64,000 nt of DNA from Gossypium raimondii (lineage: Eukaryota; Streptophyta; Magnoliopsida; Malvales; Malvaceae), in assembly GCF_025698545.1 (NCBI RefSeq), contig NC_068570.1, positions 59,849,924-59,913,923 of the forward strand, given 5' to 3'. Both the position numbers and the translations under genes were made by a program. The notes beneath the pieces were generated by a model. That model was not told where the DNA came from. It saw nothing but the letters and a program-made list of their open reading frames with translations, and made no database searches. Below are positions 46,918 through 56,800 of this stretch, piece after piece; position 1 is the first letter of the stretch; the number at the start of each line of letters is the position of its first letter.

Positions 46918-47426
46918 GGGATAATATCACATTTGGTACCTATACTTTAATAAAATGTTCAATGTTGTACCTGAACTATCATTATGATATTATTATGGTA
47001 CTTAGTGTGAACACCGTTAGTTAATTGCTAAACCGGCTAATATATATTTTACACGTAGAATTTTGTTTTCTAAACCATTAAGTTTACATAGATAATTTAG
47101 CATTATTTTAAAAACTCAATAAAACAAAAAATAAAAATAAAAAACAAGTAACTAAACATATGGTTAATCTGAAAAAAGTAAATACTAACTTTACATGAAA
47201 TAATTATAATAATATGTTATTTAAAAATTAAAAATATTATTTCAAATGGAAAATTTGACGTGTCAAAATTTCAGCCGCTAGTTTAGCAATTCACTAACGG
47301 TATTAACATCAGGTATCATAATAAAACACATATTGATAGTTCAGAAACCACACAGGACATTTTCAAAGTACAAATATCACATTGGACATTTTATGAAAGT
47401 ATAGATACCAAATGTTACATTATCCC
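46918..47426. mobile_element. Foldback MITE, family 5, 9-bp TSD
   Basis: Ends GGGATAATATCACATTTGGT and 'ccaaatgttacattatccc' are complementary. Long inner arms are also complementary ('tgtgaacaccgttagttaat' with 'attcactaacggtattaaca'). The flanks TTTATTGAA (46909-46917) and TTTATTAAA (47427-47435) match at 8 of 9, which suggests a Mutator-like origin (inference). No coding capacity. Confidence 0.85.
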
Positions 47427-47436
47427 TTTATTAAAT

Positions 47437-49082
47437 AAGGGTAAACTACACCCAAGCTCGCTAAATCATTATTAAGTTTGCATTTTGATCACTCAACTAC
47501 AAAAAGTTACAAAATGGTCATTGAACTATTTGAAAGTTTTTATTTAAGTCACCGGGTTGTTAAGTCTTTTTTCCAAAGTTCAGCTAGTGAGCTTCAAGTG
47601 ATGATTCAATGATTGGTATATTGGATTAGTACCAATCGGCAAGTAGAAAACATACCTTATATCAAAGTTGATTTTATGGTTAGTGTTTGAGATCAAAGAA
47701 GAAAGTTGTTTGAATTCTGGTTCGTAAATTCGTGATATTTAAAGTTGTTTCATGAAAAAAAACTGTAGAAGAGAAAGGGAATGAGAACTTCTGATTGGTG
47801 TAGATAGTAAGAACAAAGAAAGGCATATACAACAATGATTCTAACAATCCTGTGACTTAAATTAAATTGAGATTTGGGTTTCAATTTGTGTTTGTCTAAA
47901 TGAAGTTATTAGTATTTATTTATAAGGTATAATGTCAAATTTGACCCTCAATATTTATATCTTTTGTCAATTTAGCCCTTATTCCTTTTTGAGCTAAATT
48001 TGACCATTAAGCTTTCAAAAAGGGTCGAATCGTTTTTTAACGAAAATACTGATGAAAACATAAATTTTTAACTATGTTGGTTTGACAACTCGCATGGTAG
48101 TCCACAAGTATTTTATGCTGATATGACACTATTTTTATTATATGTCATGTCATAAAAAATTTAAAAATTATAAAGATATTCAAAAAAAGTTATAAGAATC
48201 CATAAAAAAATCAGCATGAAGTACACATGGATTACCATGTGGGTTGCCATGTTTCAAAATTTAACGTTTTAGTTAGCATTTCTATTAAAAACAACAACAA
48301 TACAACATTTTTTTTTCGAAAGATTGATGGTCAAATTTGACTCTTCTTAAAATGTCGAGGGTCAAAATTTGAAAGAAAAAAAGAATAAAGACCAAATTGA
48401 TAAAAAAAATAAACGTGGAAGGCTAAAAAAAAATCAACCAATTGACTTTGACATCATTTAGATTCAAACCATAAGAAAACTTATGGACAAAACGTGTAAA
48501 GAAAAACAGACTAAAATGGTTTAATTTTCACAGTAAATTACTTTGAAATTTCATCTCATTGTGTAAGAAATAGCAAATTGGTGAATATATTTGTTAGGTC
48601 CCTTTGTTATAAGAAAGGATTAAGATTAGTCCCTTATTATTATATGGATAAATTTAATACCTATATTATTAAAAGGAATCAAATAAATCCAAATTTTAAC
48701 AGAGTTAACATATACTACTATTAACAAAGGTTGCTGACATGGCATTCATGTGACAATTCACATGTATGCCATGTCAACAAAGTATCTGCTAATTTTTCCA
48801 TCCATTTTTGGGTGATTTGACAAATAACATAAGTTTATTTTAACAGAAAAATTAAATACAAGGCTAAAATAATTTTTATTTTTCGTAAAATTTGAAGGTT
48901 AAATAAATAATTATGTCTATTGAAAACATTGTTTACATGCTTTTTTATTATAAAAGTTTTTTTCTCGCTTAATCATTTTAGCTAAAATAATTTAGGGTAA
49001 TAGATTAATTAATAGCATTATAAAATAGAAAACCGAATTATCCAAAATTAAAGTATAATTACTAAATATTTAATTTAAGCAT

Positions 49083-49124
<42 letters not shown>

Positions 49125-49590
49125 CAGGCAAACGTAAAGGGGGCAAATAATGACCCTTTAAATTTACGATTTATCTTTAATCTCTTAAAGCAAATTTCTA
49201 GTTTCGCCCTTGTCCGTACCTCTTCTATCTGCTTGATACAGAAGCTACCCTTTATTTATTTTTATCTTGTAAGGATAGTATAATAGTTGATTCTGTATTA
49301 AATTAGGTTGACATCATTAATACTTGACAACTAGCATTGTCTCCTTTTAAAATAACGTATGAAAAATATCAAAATTTGAAGTTATGATTTCAACTTGGAT
49401 ATGGAATTTTATTGAGAACAATAACAATTATATAAAAAAATCAAAGTTGATTGTGTCTTAATTCGATTGACATTGTTACCGATGTAGAAGGATGTGTGTT
49501 TGAGTGCGCTAAAGCGCATTATTATCTCATTTAAAGGTTGAGAAACGATATGGGTAGTTCTAGACATTCTATCAAAAGAAAATATATAAT
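47437..49590. other. Intergenic region rich in foldback remnants
   Basis: No gene supported. It contains one arm of a family-3 foldback (about 47437-47570), a family-4 foldback (about 47930-48420, arms 'gtcaaatttgaccctcaata' and 'aaatgtcgagggtcaaaatt'), one arm of family 2 (about 48590-48720) and a TA microsatellite (49090-49122). A SINE-like copy lies at about 49455-49615, with 'cttaattcgattgacattgt' as a box-A-like head and 'gtgtttgagtgcgctaaagc' as a box-B-like part. Confidence 0.6.
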
Positions 49591-49730
49591 AAAAACAATT
49601 AATGTTTAAAAAAATAAAAAATCGATATTAATCCATAACCGAACCAACCAACTTAATAATAATAATTTAAAATATTTATATAAATATATCAAATCCCAAC
49701 CCAATAATTTACAACTAACTAACACTAACA

Positions 49731-49803
49731 CAGCCCAATAAGAAATAACATAATCAAAATAAACAAATCTAAAAAGAAAACGAAGAAGAAAGAAAACCCT
49801 AAA
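49731..49803 (+). promoter_or_regulatory. Site II-like motif and telo-box upstream of the ProRS relic
   Basis: AGCCCAATAA (49733 onward) is a reverse-oriented TGGGCT site II-type motif, and AAAACCCTAAA (about 49793-49803) is a telo-box. In plants this pair is common in promoters of translation-related genes (established). It fits the promoter of a tRNA synthetase, so the relic was copied with its promoter. Confidence 0.6.
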
Positions 49804-49819
49804 CAAACACCTCACACTG

Positions 49820-51658
49820 CTTAGTCTCCCTCATCGTTCCATTAGTCTTCTCCAAACGGCGGCATCTTCATCTTACAATTCGGCCTCCCTCTTTCAGATT
49901 CTTTAAGGTATTTCTATACCTTAATTTTTTGTGGGCTTTGAAATTTTTTTTTTGGTGGTTATTGGCAGTGGGCAATTGTTGGCATTAGAATGTTGGTGTA
50001 GTTGGAACAATTGTAAAAATTTCATTAAAATGCTTTTGTTGGCAGTAGGCAATTTCATTTGCCGCTATTGCTTGTATTTTGTAGCATAATGGCGCTTTGT
50101 AGGGAAATTGCCAAATTGGTGCTAATCTTGGCAATTGGTAGGCAATTGTATTTGTTGGCTTTAGAATGCTTTTGTAGTTGGAACATTTTCATTTGTATTT
50201 TGGAATTCAATTTCGCAGTATGCTAAATGTTTATGTTGAATTTAAATTTGGTAGTAGGAAAAATTTAATGTGGTTGAAGTAGAATTTGGCAGTAGCTTAT
50301 TTTTATTGGCTATGAAAATATACATTGTCTCTCTGTCTCAAAAAAAAAAAATGTCGGTTAACCAACCGGACCGACTGAAGTTAAGTCGGTTATGGCACTT
50401 CAAGTCGGTCGGGTCGGTTAATTTAACTGATTGCTCACCCTTACTGAATGCTGCATACTCTTTCTTTAAAATGTCAAAGCATATTGGTTTTTGGATACTC
50501 CAGGGAAAAAAAAAATCACTTCCAAATCTCTGATCTGAAAGTCAGTCAATGCAGTAAAAGTAATTGATAATTGCTTAAGAATAGGAACTTTCACACGGTT
50601 AAGACTTTAGCAATATGTGTAAATACTAGGATAGTGGATTTTATTTTGCCTTAATAGGGATATTAGCTTTGGAACTGAGTGAGGTACACTGTTTTTAATT
50701 ATTCTAATTTTATGTTTTATTTGTATTTTTTTATTTGAAGTTGAACATATGGCTGGAGGGGAGAAGAAAAAGTCTGGCGGTGGTACGTTTTTTTTGGGGC
50801 TTGTTTTGGATAGATTTTATTGTAAATGCATGCATGAAGGTGTGATGGTTTCTATGTTTGCGAATGCTTTGTTGTTGTAGGAGGGAAAAAGAAGGAAGTG
50901 AAGAAGGAGACTGGTTTGGGTCTTTCCTTCACCAAGGATGAGAATTTTGGGGAATGGTACTCTGAGGTATGTTTTGTAGCAATTATGCAATGATTTAGTG
51001 CTTGTTATACTAAATTGGGATCTTAATATCTTATTATTGTATACTCATTTTGGCTTTTTTTTAGGTTGTTGTCAATGGTGAAATGATTGAGTACTATGAC
51101 ATCTCTGGATGTTATATTCTTAGGCCATGGGCAATGTCAATCTGGGAGAACATGCAAGTGAGTCATATGATCTTTCTATATTGCATTTTATATAGTAAAT
51201 AAGTTGAAGTTTTAATTGATTATAAGGAAAAAATTAGTTATGGATGCTAATCTTTGATCTTTGTTTCCTTTCCTCCCTTTCGTGATTAACCTATCCGTCG
51301 TGTGAAATTGTAGACGTTCTTTGATGCGGAAATCAAGAAAATGAAAGTCAAGAACTGCTATTTCCCTCTTTTTGTATCTCCAGGTGTTTTGCAAAAGGAG
51401 AAGGATCACATAGAGGGTTTTGCTCCCGAGGTGAGAACTAAGTTTTATTTTTGGCATGATGACATTGTGATTGTGGAATATGCCTCGGCTTGAAGTTTCT
51501 ACTTTTCTTTAAATTTTTTTTTGAAGTCATTTGAAACTAATTTTAGGATCCTGATCTAATCAGGTTGCTTGGGTTGACAAAATCTGGTGAGTGATTTGGA
51601 GGTGCCAATTGCCATCCGCCCAACTAGTGAGACAGTTATGTATCCCTACTATTCTAAG
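49820..51658 (+). pseudogene. Truncated cytosolic prolyl-tRNA synthetase, 5' exons only
   Basis: A leader exon ends at a GT at 49908. Coding starts at 50749: MAGGEKKKSGGGGKKKEVKK. Exons are 50741-50782, 50881-50966, 51065-51157, 51314-51430 and 51564 to about 51658. They encode 'GLGLSFTKDENFGEWYSE', '[20 protein letters not shown]', '[20 protein letters not shown]' and 'PIAIRPTSETVMYPYYSK', the N-terminal and motif-2-proximal part of class II ProRS. Exon 6 carries an extra G (GTTGACAAAA) and a later 2-bp loss (GAGTGATTTG), breaking the frame. Homology then stops abruptly at about 51658 in repeat-like sequence. The rest of the synthetase is missing. Introns are retained, so this is a DNA-level duplicate rather than a retrocopy (inference). 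The first four coding exons are intact and could be transcribed. Confidence 0.88.
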
Positions 51659-51660
51659 GG

Positions 51661-52266
51661 GAGGACTTGTCCCCTGCCTCCAACTTTTTTTAGAAAAACT
51701 TACAATAAGCATTTTAAAATTTTAATTAGGTCCTCTCAAAATTTTTAAAAATTCTAATTACGCCTTCCAAAGGTTTTAAAATTTTAATTATATCCTTCAA
51801 AATTTATTAATCCTCTTAATTCTATTTTTTTAAAAAAAAATAATTAATTAAACACCCAAAATTTTTATAAATCCTTATTAAGCCTATTAGATCCCTCTGA
51901 AATTTTTGAAAATTTTAAGTAGGCTTCCCAAAAATTTAATGGGCTCGTTCTAAATTTAATTGTAATCATTTTAATAAAAGCCGAATTTTAAAATTTAAAA
52001 AGTACATAGTACATAGATTAATAACAGAACCGGACTTTTATTATATATTAAGGTATTTACATATAATTTTTCAACTTTTTTTTTTCTTCATAATATGATA
52101 GGTCAACCTGCATTGAAGGCAAAGGTCATTGTCTTTGAAAAGCCACCGGCCAAGCTAGCTATAAAACATGTTGATGTCCTTTCCACCGTCCCCCAACTTG
52201 TCAATAACATAATAATAACAACATGTCATTGCTTATATTGTTACTTATTGTCTAATAATTTCAAAG
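51661..52266. other. Repeat-like sequence after the ProRS break
   Basis: Starts with 'tttagaaaaacttacaataa' and a dense 'aaaattttaattaggtcctc' repeat style as in decayed retroelements. A short frame at 52095-52200 reads GQPALKAKVIVFEKPPAKL, preceded by an AG. It looks like a stray exon but I do not recognise it. No larger gene is supported. Confidence 0.4.
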
Positions 52267-52317
52267 AATGCATAATACATGTTTAAGTTGCGGATTGAGT
52301 TTTAGTTCGATTGGTAT

Positions 52318-52558
52318 TGTAACACTCCTAACCCGTATCCGTCGCTGGAACCGGGTTACGAAGCATTACCTAATTTTACTTACCATGCATTTTAATTAAA
52401 ATATAACAATTAATAATAAATAGATTTGAATTATAGTAATACAAACCGTGATTTTCGTGTCTATGCCTCGTCCACTTATAATAAAATTTTCTAACTTTTT
52501 CATCGAATTTAGTGATCTTAAATCACTGTTTGACACTACTGAAAATTCGGCTGTTACA
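52318..52558. mobile_element. 241-bp LTR-like insertion (solo LTR or TRIM LTR), 5-bp TSD
   Basis: Starts TGTAACACTCCTAACCCGTA and ends GCTGTTACA, flanked by GGTAT at 52313-52317 and 52559-52563. TG..CA ends with a perfect 5-bp duplication are characteristic of LTR elements (established). No internal coding or second LTR was found, so it is probably a solo LTR. Confidence 0.82.
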
Positions 52559-52851
52559 GGTATTGATATTGTTGTCAGTGCAGGATGATGTAGGTTCGAG
52601 TGCATTGAAGTGCATTATCTTTCTATTTAAGTTCGAGGGACTATGGGTAGTTTTATGTTTTGTATCAAAAAGAGTAGATGGTAAGAACCTATAATGAGAT
52701 TAATGTTAAAAAAAATGCATAATACATGCTTAAGTTGTCGATTGAGTCTTAGTTCATTGGTATTGATATTGTTGCCAATGAAAAAGGACGTGGGTTTGAG
52801 TGTGCTGAAGTGCATTATCCTCCTATTTAAGGGTTGAGGAAATGCTATGGG

Positions 52852-53185
52852 TAGGGGTGAGTAAAATCCAATTCGATTCGAAAAACTCGTCGTTTTGATA
52901 AATGTTTACTCATTAAGTTAAAAGGCAAAATTATTATATTGTTTATGTAGTTAAAATAATCTTATACTTTGTCTACTAGTTAAATAATCGATCCATGTAA
53001 ACGCAACATTGAGTATAAATAATAGGATTCGTTAACTCGACTTGACTCAAAATTTTTTGACTCGATTTGATTCGATTTGAAAAAAAATCAAATTGAGTTC
53101 GGTTGCTAAAATAGGATTCATCAACTCAACTAACTTGAAATTTTTTGACTCGATTCAACTCGACTCGATCGAATACTCACCCCTG
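52852..53185. mobile_element. hAT-type foldback MITE, perfect 8-bp TSD
   Basis: 334 bp with ends TAGGGGTGAGTA and TACTCACCCCTG, inverted copies except at the outermost base. It is flanked by GCTATGGG at 52844-52851 and 53186-53193. The interior is made of complementary 'tcgattcgaaaaactcg' and 'gactcgattcaactcg' phrases. hAT superfamily by duplication length and YAGGG ends. Confidence 0.93.
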
Positions 53186-53275
53186 GCTATGGGTAGTTTT
53201 AGGTTTTGTATTGAAAAGAGCAAATGATAAGAACCTATAATGAGATTAATGTTAAAAAAATACATAATACATGCT

Positions 53276-54793
53276 TATAATAATTAAATTTAGACTATTT
53301 GTATTGATTAATGACTAATGGTGTAGTTAACGTTTTAAATCTTAGAAAAACTATTAAAATATGTCGTTAGTTATTATACTTAATAGAAGATTGAAATTTA
53401 GTTCCGTACTTAAATTGTCAAAATTAAGTCTAATTATTGATAACGTCAATATTTTCCATCAAATTTCATTTTCAACGCAGTTGTGTAATTATACAAATTT
53501 TAGAAGCAAATCATTATAAATTCAATAAGAAAACTTTGATAGGAGGCAATTTTTAACGAAAAATATTAACAATGAGAATATTAAGCTAAAATTATTTACG
53601 TTGTCAAAATCTTGAGGCCTAGGCAAAATTAGGGTCTAATCGAGTCAAGTCGAATTTTGAATAGTGACAAGATCGAACTCGACTCAATATCTGAGGCTTG
53701 ATCGAACATCAAATTTTAAGCCTAAACTTGAGTTGAGACTAAATTAAACTACTCAAGAGCTCAATTAAGCTCATTTATCAATTTTTATGCTCAAGTTTGG
53801 CTAATGTCGTTCATACTAAAGGTTTTTCTATATAATAAAGGTAAACATGTAATTTCATAATATAAGATAAAATAAAAAGTTTGATTAAGCTCATGAGCCA
53901 TTCAAGTTGAGTATTACGATGCTCGAATTCAGCTTGATCAATGGTTGAAGCTTAGCTTGATAATTAGCAAACCAAATCTTAATTTTTTCGAGTCGAACTT
54001 GAATTACTTATGAGCACCAGTATATTATTTACCACCAAGGCAAAACCGAGAGGAATTAGGATTCAATGCTAAAAGTATCAAGGAGGCCATTGTACTAAAA
54101 GTCGGATTGCATTTTGTCTCATCTTTTAAAAAAGAGGAAAATTAGTCATTGTATGTTAAATTAAAGAGCAAGTTTGCCATTCTGTAAAAAATCTCATCCA
54201 TTTTTACTATTAAAAACTGGTTCTTATGTGTCAGTATGTGGTACACGTGGTACGTTATATTTAACTGTTTGGTTATTTTATCAATCACACTAATTTTTAA
54301 CAGTAAAAAATAAATGAAATTTTTAATAAAAATAACTAATTTATTATTTAATTTAATGTATAAAATTTTATTTATTTATTTATTTTTGAATAAAAAGAGC
54401 GAAATGCAATTTGGTTCGGGAGTTGGTTTCCATTGTCTTATTTTGTGAGGAATATTTTTCATCATCAACGTTTTGTTTACAAAAGCAATTGGTTCTCCCT
54501 TGCATGATTTGTTTCCGCGGCCCCCACCACCGCCGACTTAACGATTGGCTTTTGTTGCATTCCATGATTTAGTGCCCTATTCATCAAGGCAAACACTCAA
54601 CCATCACCATCCGTTTATCCACGTCATGTGGGAACATCCCAAACCAAAAGTGGAATAAAGGGTCCAGATTCGTCTGTCATTTTCTGATCTCACAGCCAGT
54701 TCTCCTTATTTATTCAGCATTTCAGTCTCCCACCAAAAAAAGAAACTGTTTTCTAAATTATAACAGGTAACTACCACTACCAACTCAATAAAC
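53276..54793. other. Intergenic region upstream of the PB1 gene
   Basis: Degraded dispersed repeat at about 53640-54040 ('atcgagtcaagtcgaatttt', 'gcttgataattagcaaacca'), then a family-1 MITE at 54067-54445. The last 300 bases include 'cacgtcatgtgggaacatcc' and a T/A-rich leader, and are likely the promoter. Confidence 0.5.
54067..54445. mobile_element. Foldback MITE, family 1, upstream of the PB1 gene
   Basis: Left end 'gctaaaagtatcaaggaggc'; right part 'aaatgcaatttggttcggga' and 'gttggtttccattg'. Arms complementary as in other copies but more diverged. It ends about 350 bp before the start codon. Confidence 0.7.
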
Positions 54794-56154
54794 ATGTCGT
54801 CATCGCACCACCTCTATGAGCTAGATTCCGCCACGGATTCCGTCGCATCCTCTCCGCGCTCCGAACACCATGCTTCTCAAGACGGTCATATACGTGTACG
54901 GTTCATGTGTAGTTTCGGTGGTAAGATCTTACCTCGTCCGCATGACAATCAGCTCCGTTACGTCGGCGGTGATACTCGTATCGTCGCCTTTCATCGCTTC
55001 ACCTCTTTCTCATCGTTCATCACTAAACTCTCTAAACTCTCAGGCAAATCCACTAAACTCTGATTTTTGAATTTTGAAATTTGAATATTTTTGAATTTAC
55101 ATTTATTTTGATTTTTTTGAATTTTGTTTTAGGAATTGGCAACGTGAGTGTTAAGTATCAGTTTCCGAATGAGGATCTTGATGCTTTGATTTCAGTGACT
55201 ACCGATGAAGATCTCGAGAATATGATGGAAGAATATGATCGGCTAGCGCAGAATCAAAACCCTCGACAACTGGCTCGGCTTCGGCTTTTTCTTTTCTCTA
55301 ACGGCGATGATGAGTCACGAGCCAGTAGTATCAGCTCACTTCTGGACGGCTCGGTTAATCGTGAAAACTGGTTCTTAGACGCACTTAACGGCGGCGCGGC
55401 CGCCGATGCTTCGAGGCTTGAACGTCTACGATCCGAGGCTTCATCGATTGTATCCGAAGTGCCCGATTATTTATTCGGGTTGGAGAACTCCGATGAGATC
55501 CAACCTCGTGACCCGAAATTAAGGACACGCCAGCTTTTGCATGATAATAATTCGGTTTCGGATCCCGGTTCTCCTGCCCCGGTTGTTTCTTCTTCTCCTT
55601 TTTGTTCCGCGTCATCAGCTACTGTTGTACCTTCAGTGACTAAACCGGATAACCCTGAACCGGTTTTGAAGTCAAAGCAAAGTCAAACGGATAGTTTCGT
55701 GGAGCAACCCGTTTCGCAACCGACCACATATTCGGGTACTCCGATGTGGCATCATTATGTTCCGGATTCTCATTATTCTGCTCCTGCCGTACAACAAATA
55801 CCCGTTTATTATGTTCCGGGTCATGTACAACCCGGAAATCATCAGGGTCAACCTCAACCCGTTCAAATCCGTACACAGTATGTCCAGCAGTATCCGAATT
55901 CATCGGGTCAAGTACCCGTAGGATATCATCAACAAGTTCATGGTGCGGGTCAAACATACGGGCAAGCACCACCCGTGGATCCTTATGACCCGACATGGAG
56001 TGTGGCTCATGATGAGAAACAACCTGTATATTATGGTGTTAGAAATTCGGGTCCTATGCAAGTTTACCCAGGAATGGTGGTTCCGGGTGGGAAGGAACTG
56101 GGTCGAAGCAGGTCGGACATGGCTCAGGGTCGGATCTCTCGGTCGGGACAGTAA
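54794..56154 (+). CDS. PB1-domain (octicosapeptide/Phox/Bem1p) protein
   Basis: Two exons, 54794-55043 and 55133-56154, total 1272 nt (423 aa). The PB1 domain is about residues 30-130: 'IRVRFMCSFGGKILPRPHDN', 'YVGGDTRIVAFHRFTSFSSF', then, across the junction, 'IGNVSVKYQFPNEDLDALIS' and 'VTTDEDLENMMEEYDRL' (acidic OPCA-type loop). The rest is Pro/Gln/Tyr-rich and probably disordered, with 'QPTTYSGTPMWHHYVPDSHY', 'QIPVYYVPGHVQPG' and a basic end 'LGRSRSDMAQGRISRSGQ'. PB1 domains mediate protein-protein pairing; this plant subgroup has no settled role. The intron begins GC rather than GT (CAG|GCAAAT at 55044) and ends TTTTAG, the known minor GC-AG class. No nearby GT keeps the frame. The start is the first ATG in frame and matches the family. 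Confidence 0.92.
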
Positions 56155-56222
56155 TTATTTGATTATATTTGTGGCAATAATGGCATGGTAATTTTGTTTA
56201 AATTTTACCAATGTTGAATGAA

Positions 56223-56358
56223 TTGGATGTAAATTTAAAATGCTGCGTCGAGTGATAAGGAACTTGATTTTCTTTAAGTAAAGTCACGAGTTGGATGTAA
56301 ATTTAAAATGCTGCGTCGAGTGATAAGGAACTTGATTTTCTTTAAGTAAAGTCACGAG
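56223..56358 (+). repeat. Perfect 68-bp tandem duplication downstream of PB1
   Basis: The segment beginning TTGGATGTAAATTTAAAATG at 56223 is repeated at 56291 without difference that I can see. It lies 70 bp past the stop codon, so it may be within the 3' UTR. Confidence 0.92.
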
Positions 56359-56644
56359 TTTGAGTCTTGTGGATAGAGAACACAATGTTGAAAGATCTTC
56401 CCCTCGTGATAGAGATCCAATTTGAACTTAGTTGAAATCAAATGTAATTACCAAACATTGATTTCTCATACAAAATAAAAAAAATGGATTTTTAAAAGTT
56501 GTAAATAATAAATATAGTTTTTGTGTTTATAAATTATTTAAAGTTGTATATAATTTTGTTTAGCGCTTTGTAACATTTTGAAATTAAGTTATCAAAACGT
56601 AAATTTACTAATAATTTAATTACATTGGTGTAATAAAATATCAG

Positions 56645-56800
56645 GTGGAGTTCAACGAGGCAATTATGATATCTCAACTTCAACATCGGAATTTAGTAAG
56701 GCTCCTTGGAATTTGCAATGACGGGGAAGAAAAGATGCTCGTTTATGAGTTCATGTCAAATCTACAAAGAGCCTTGATATTTTTCTCTTGGTTAGAGCAT
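56645..56800 (+). pseudogene. Receptor-like kinase exon relic
   Basis: The frame [20 protein letters not shown] continues as '[19 protein letters not shown]', which is the alphaC-to-beta5 part of a plant receptor-like kinase domain. An AG precedes it (tatcag at 56640-56645). Homology fades after 'SNLQRA' and no other kinase exons are present on either side. It is an isolated, non-functional fragment, probably moved by a mobile element or left from a deleted gene (inference). Confidence 0.8.

Larger units (their letters stand above)
52267..53275 (+). mobile_element. Two tandem SINE-like copies, each interrupted
   Basis: Copy 1 (about 52267-52710): a tRNA-like head 'gagttttagttcgattggta', a box-B-like 'aggttcgagtgcattgaagt', then 'atcaaaaagagtagat' and a short A-run. 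Copy 2 (about 52725-53275): 'cttagttcattggtattgat', 'gtgggtttgagtgtgctgaa', then the same tail. A shared phrase 'gcataatacatg' occurs at 52269, 52715 and 53265, suggesting tandem duplication. Copy 1 is split by the 241-bp element at 52318 and copy 2 by a hAT element at 52852. Confidence 0.75.

Noticed and set aside
52095-52286. Short frame with GQPALKAKVIVFEKPPAKL
   Set aside because: It reads like a protein exon with an AG before it, but I do not recognise it and no neighbouring exons were found. Kept only as a note in the repeat entry.
55385-55996. Minus-strand frames over the PB1 gene
   Set aside because: Antisense to the Pro/Gln-rich second exon, whose plus-strand frame continues the PB1 domain.
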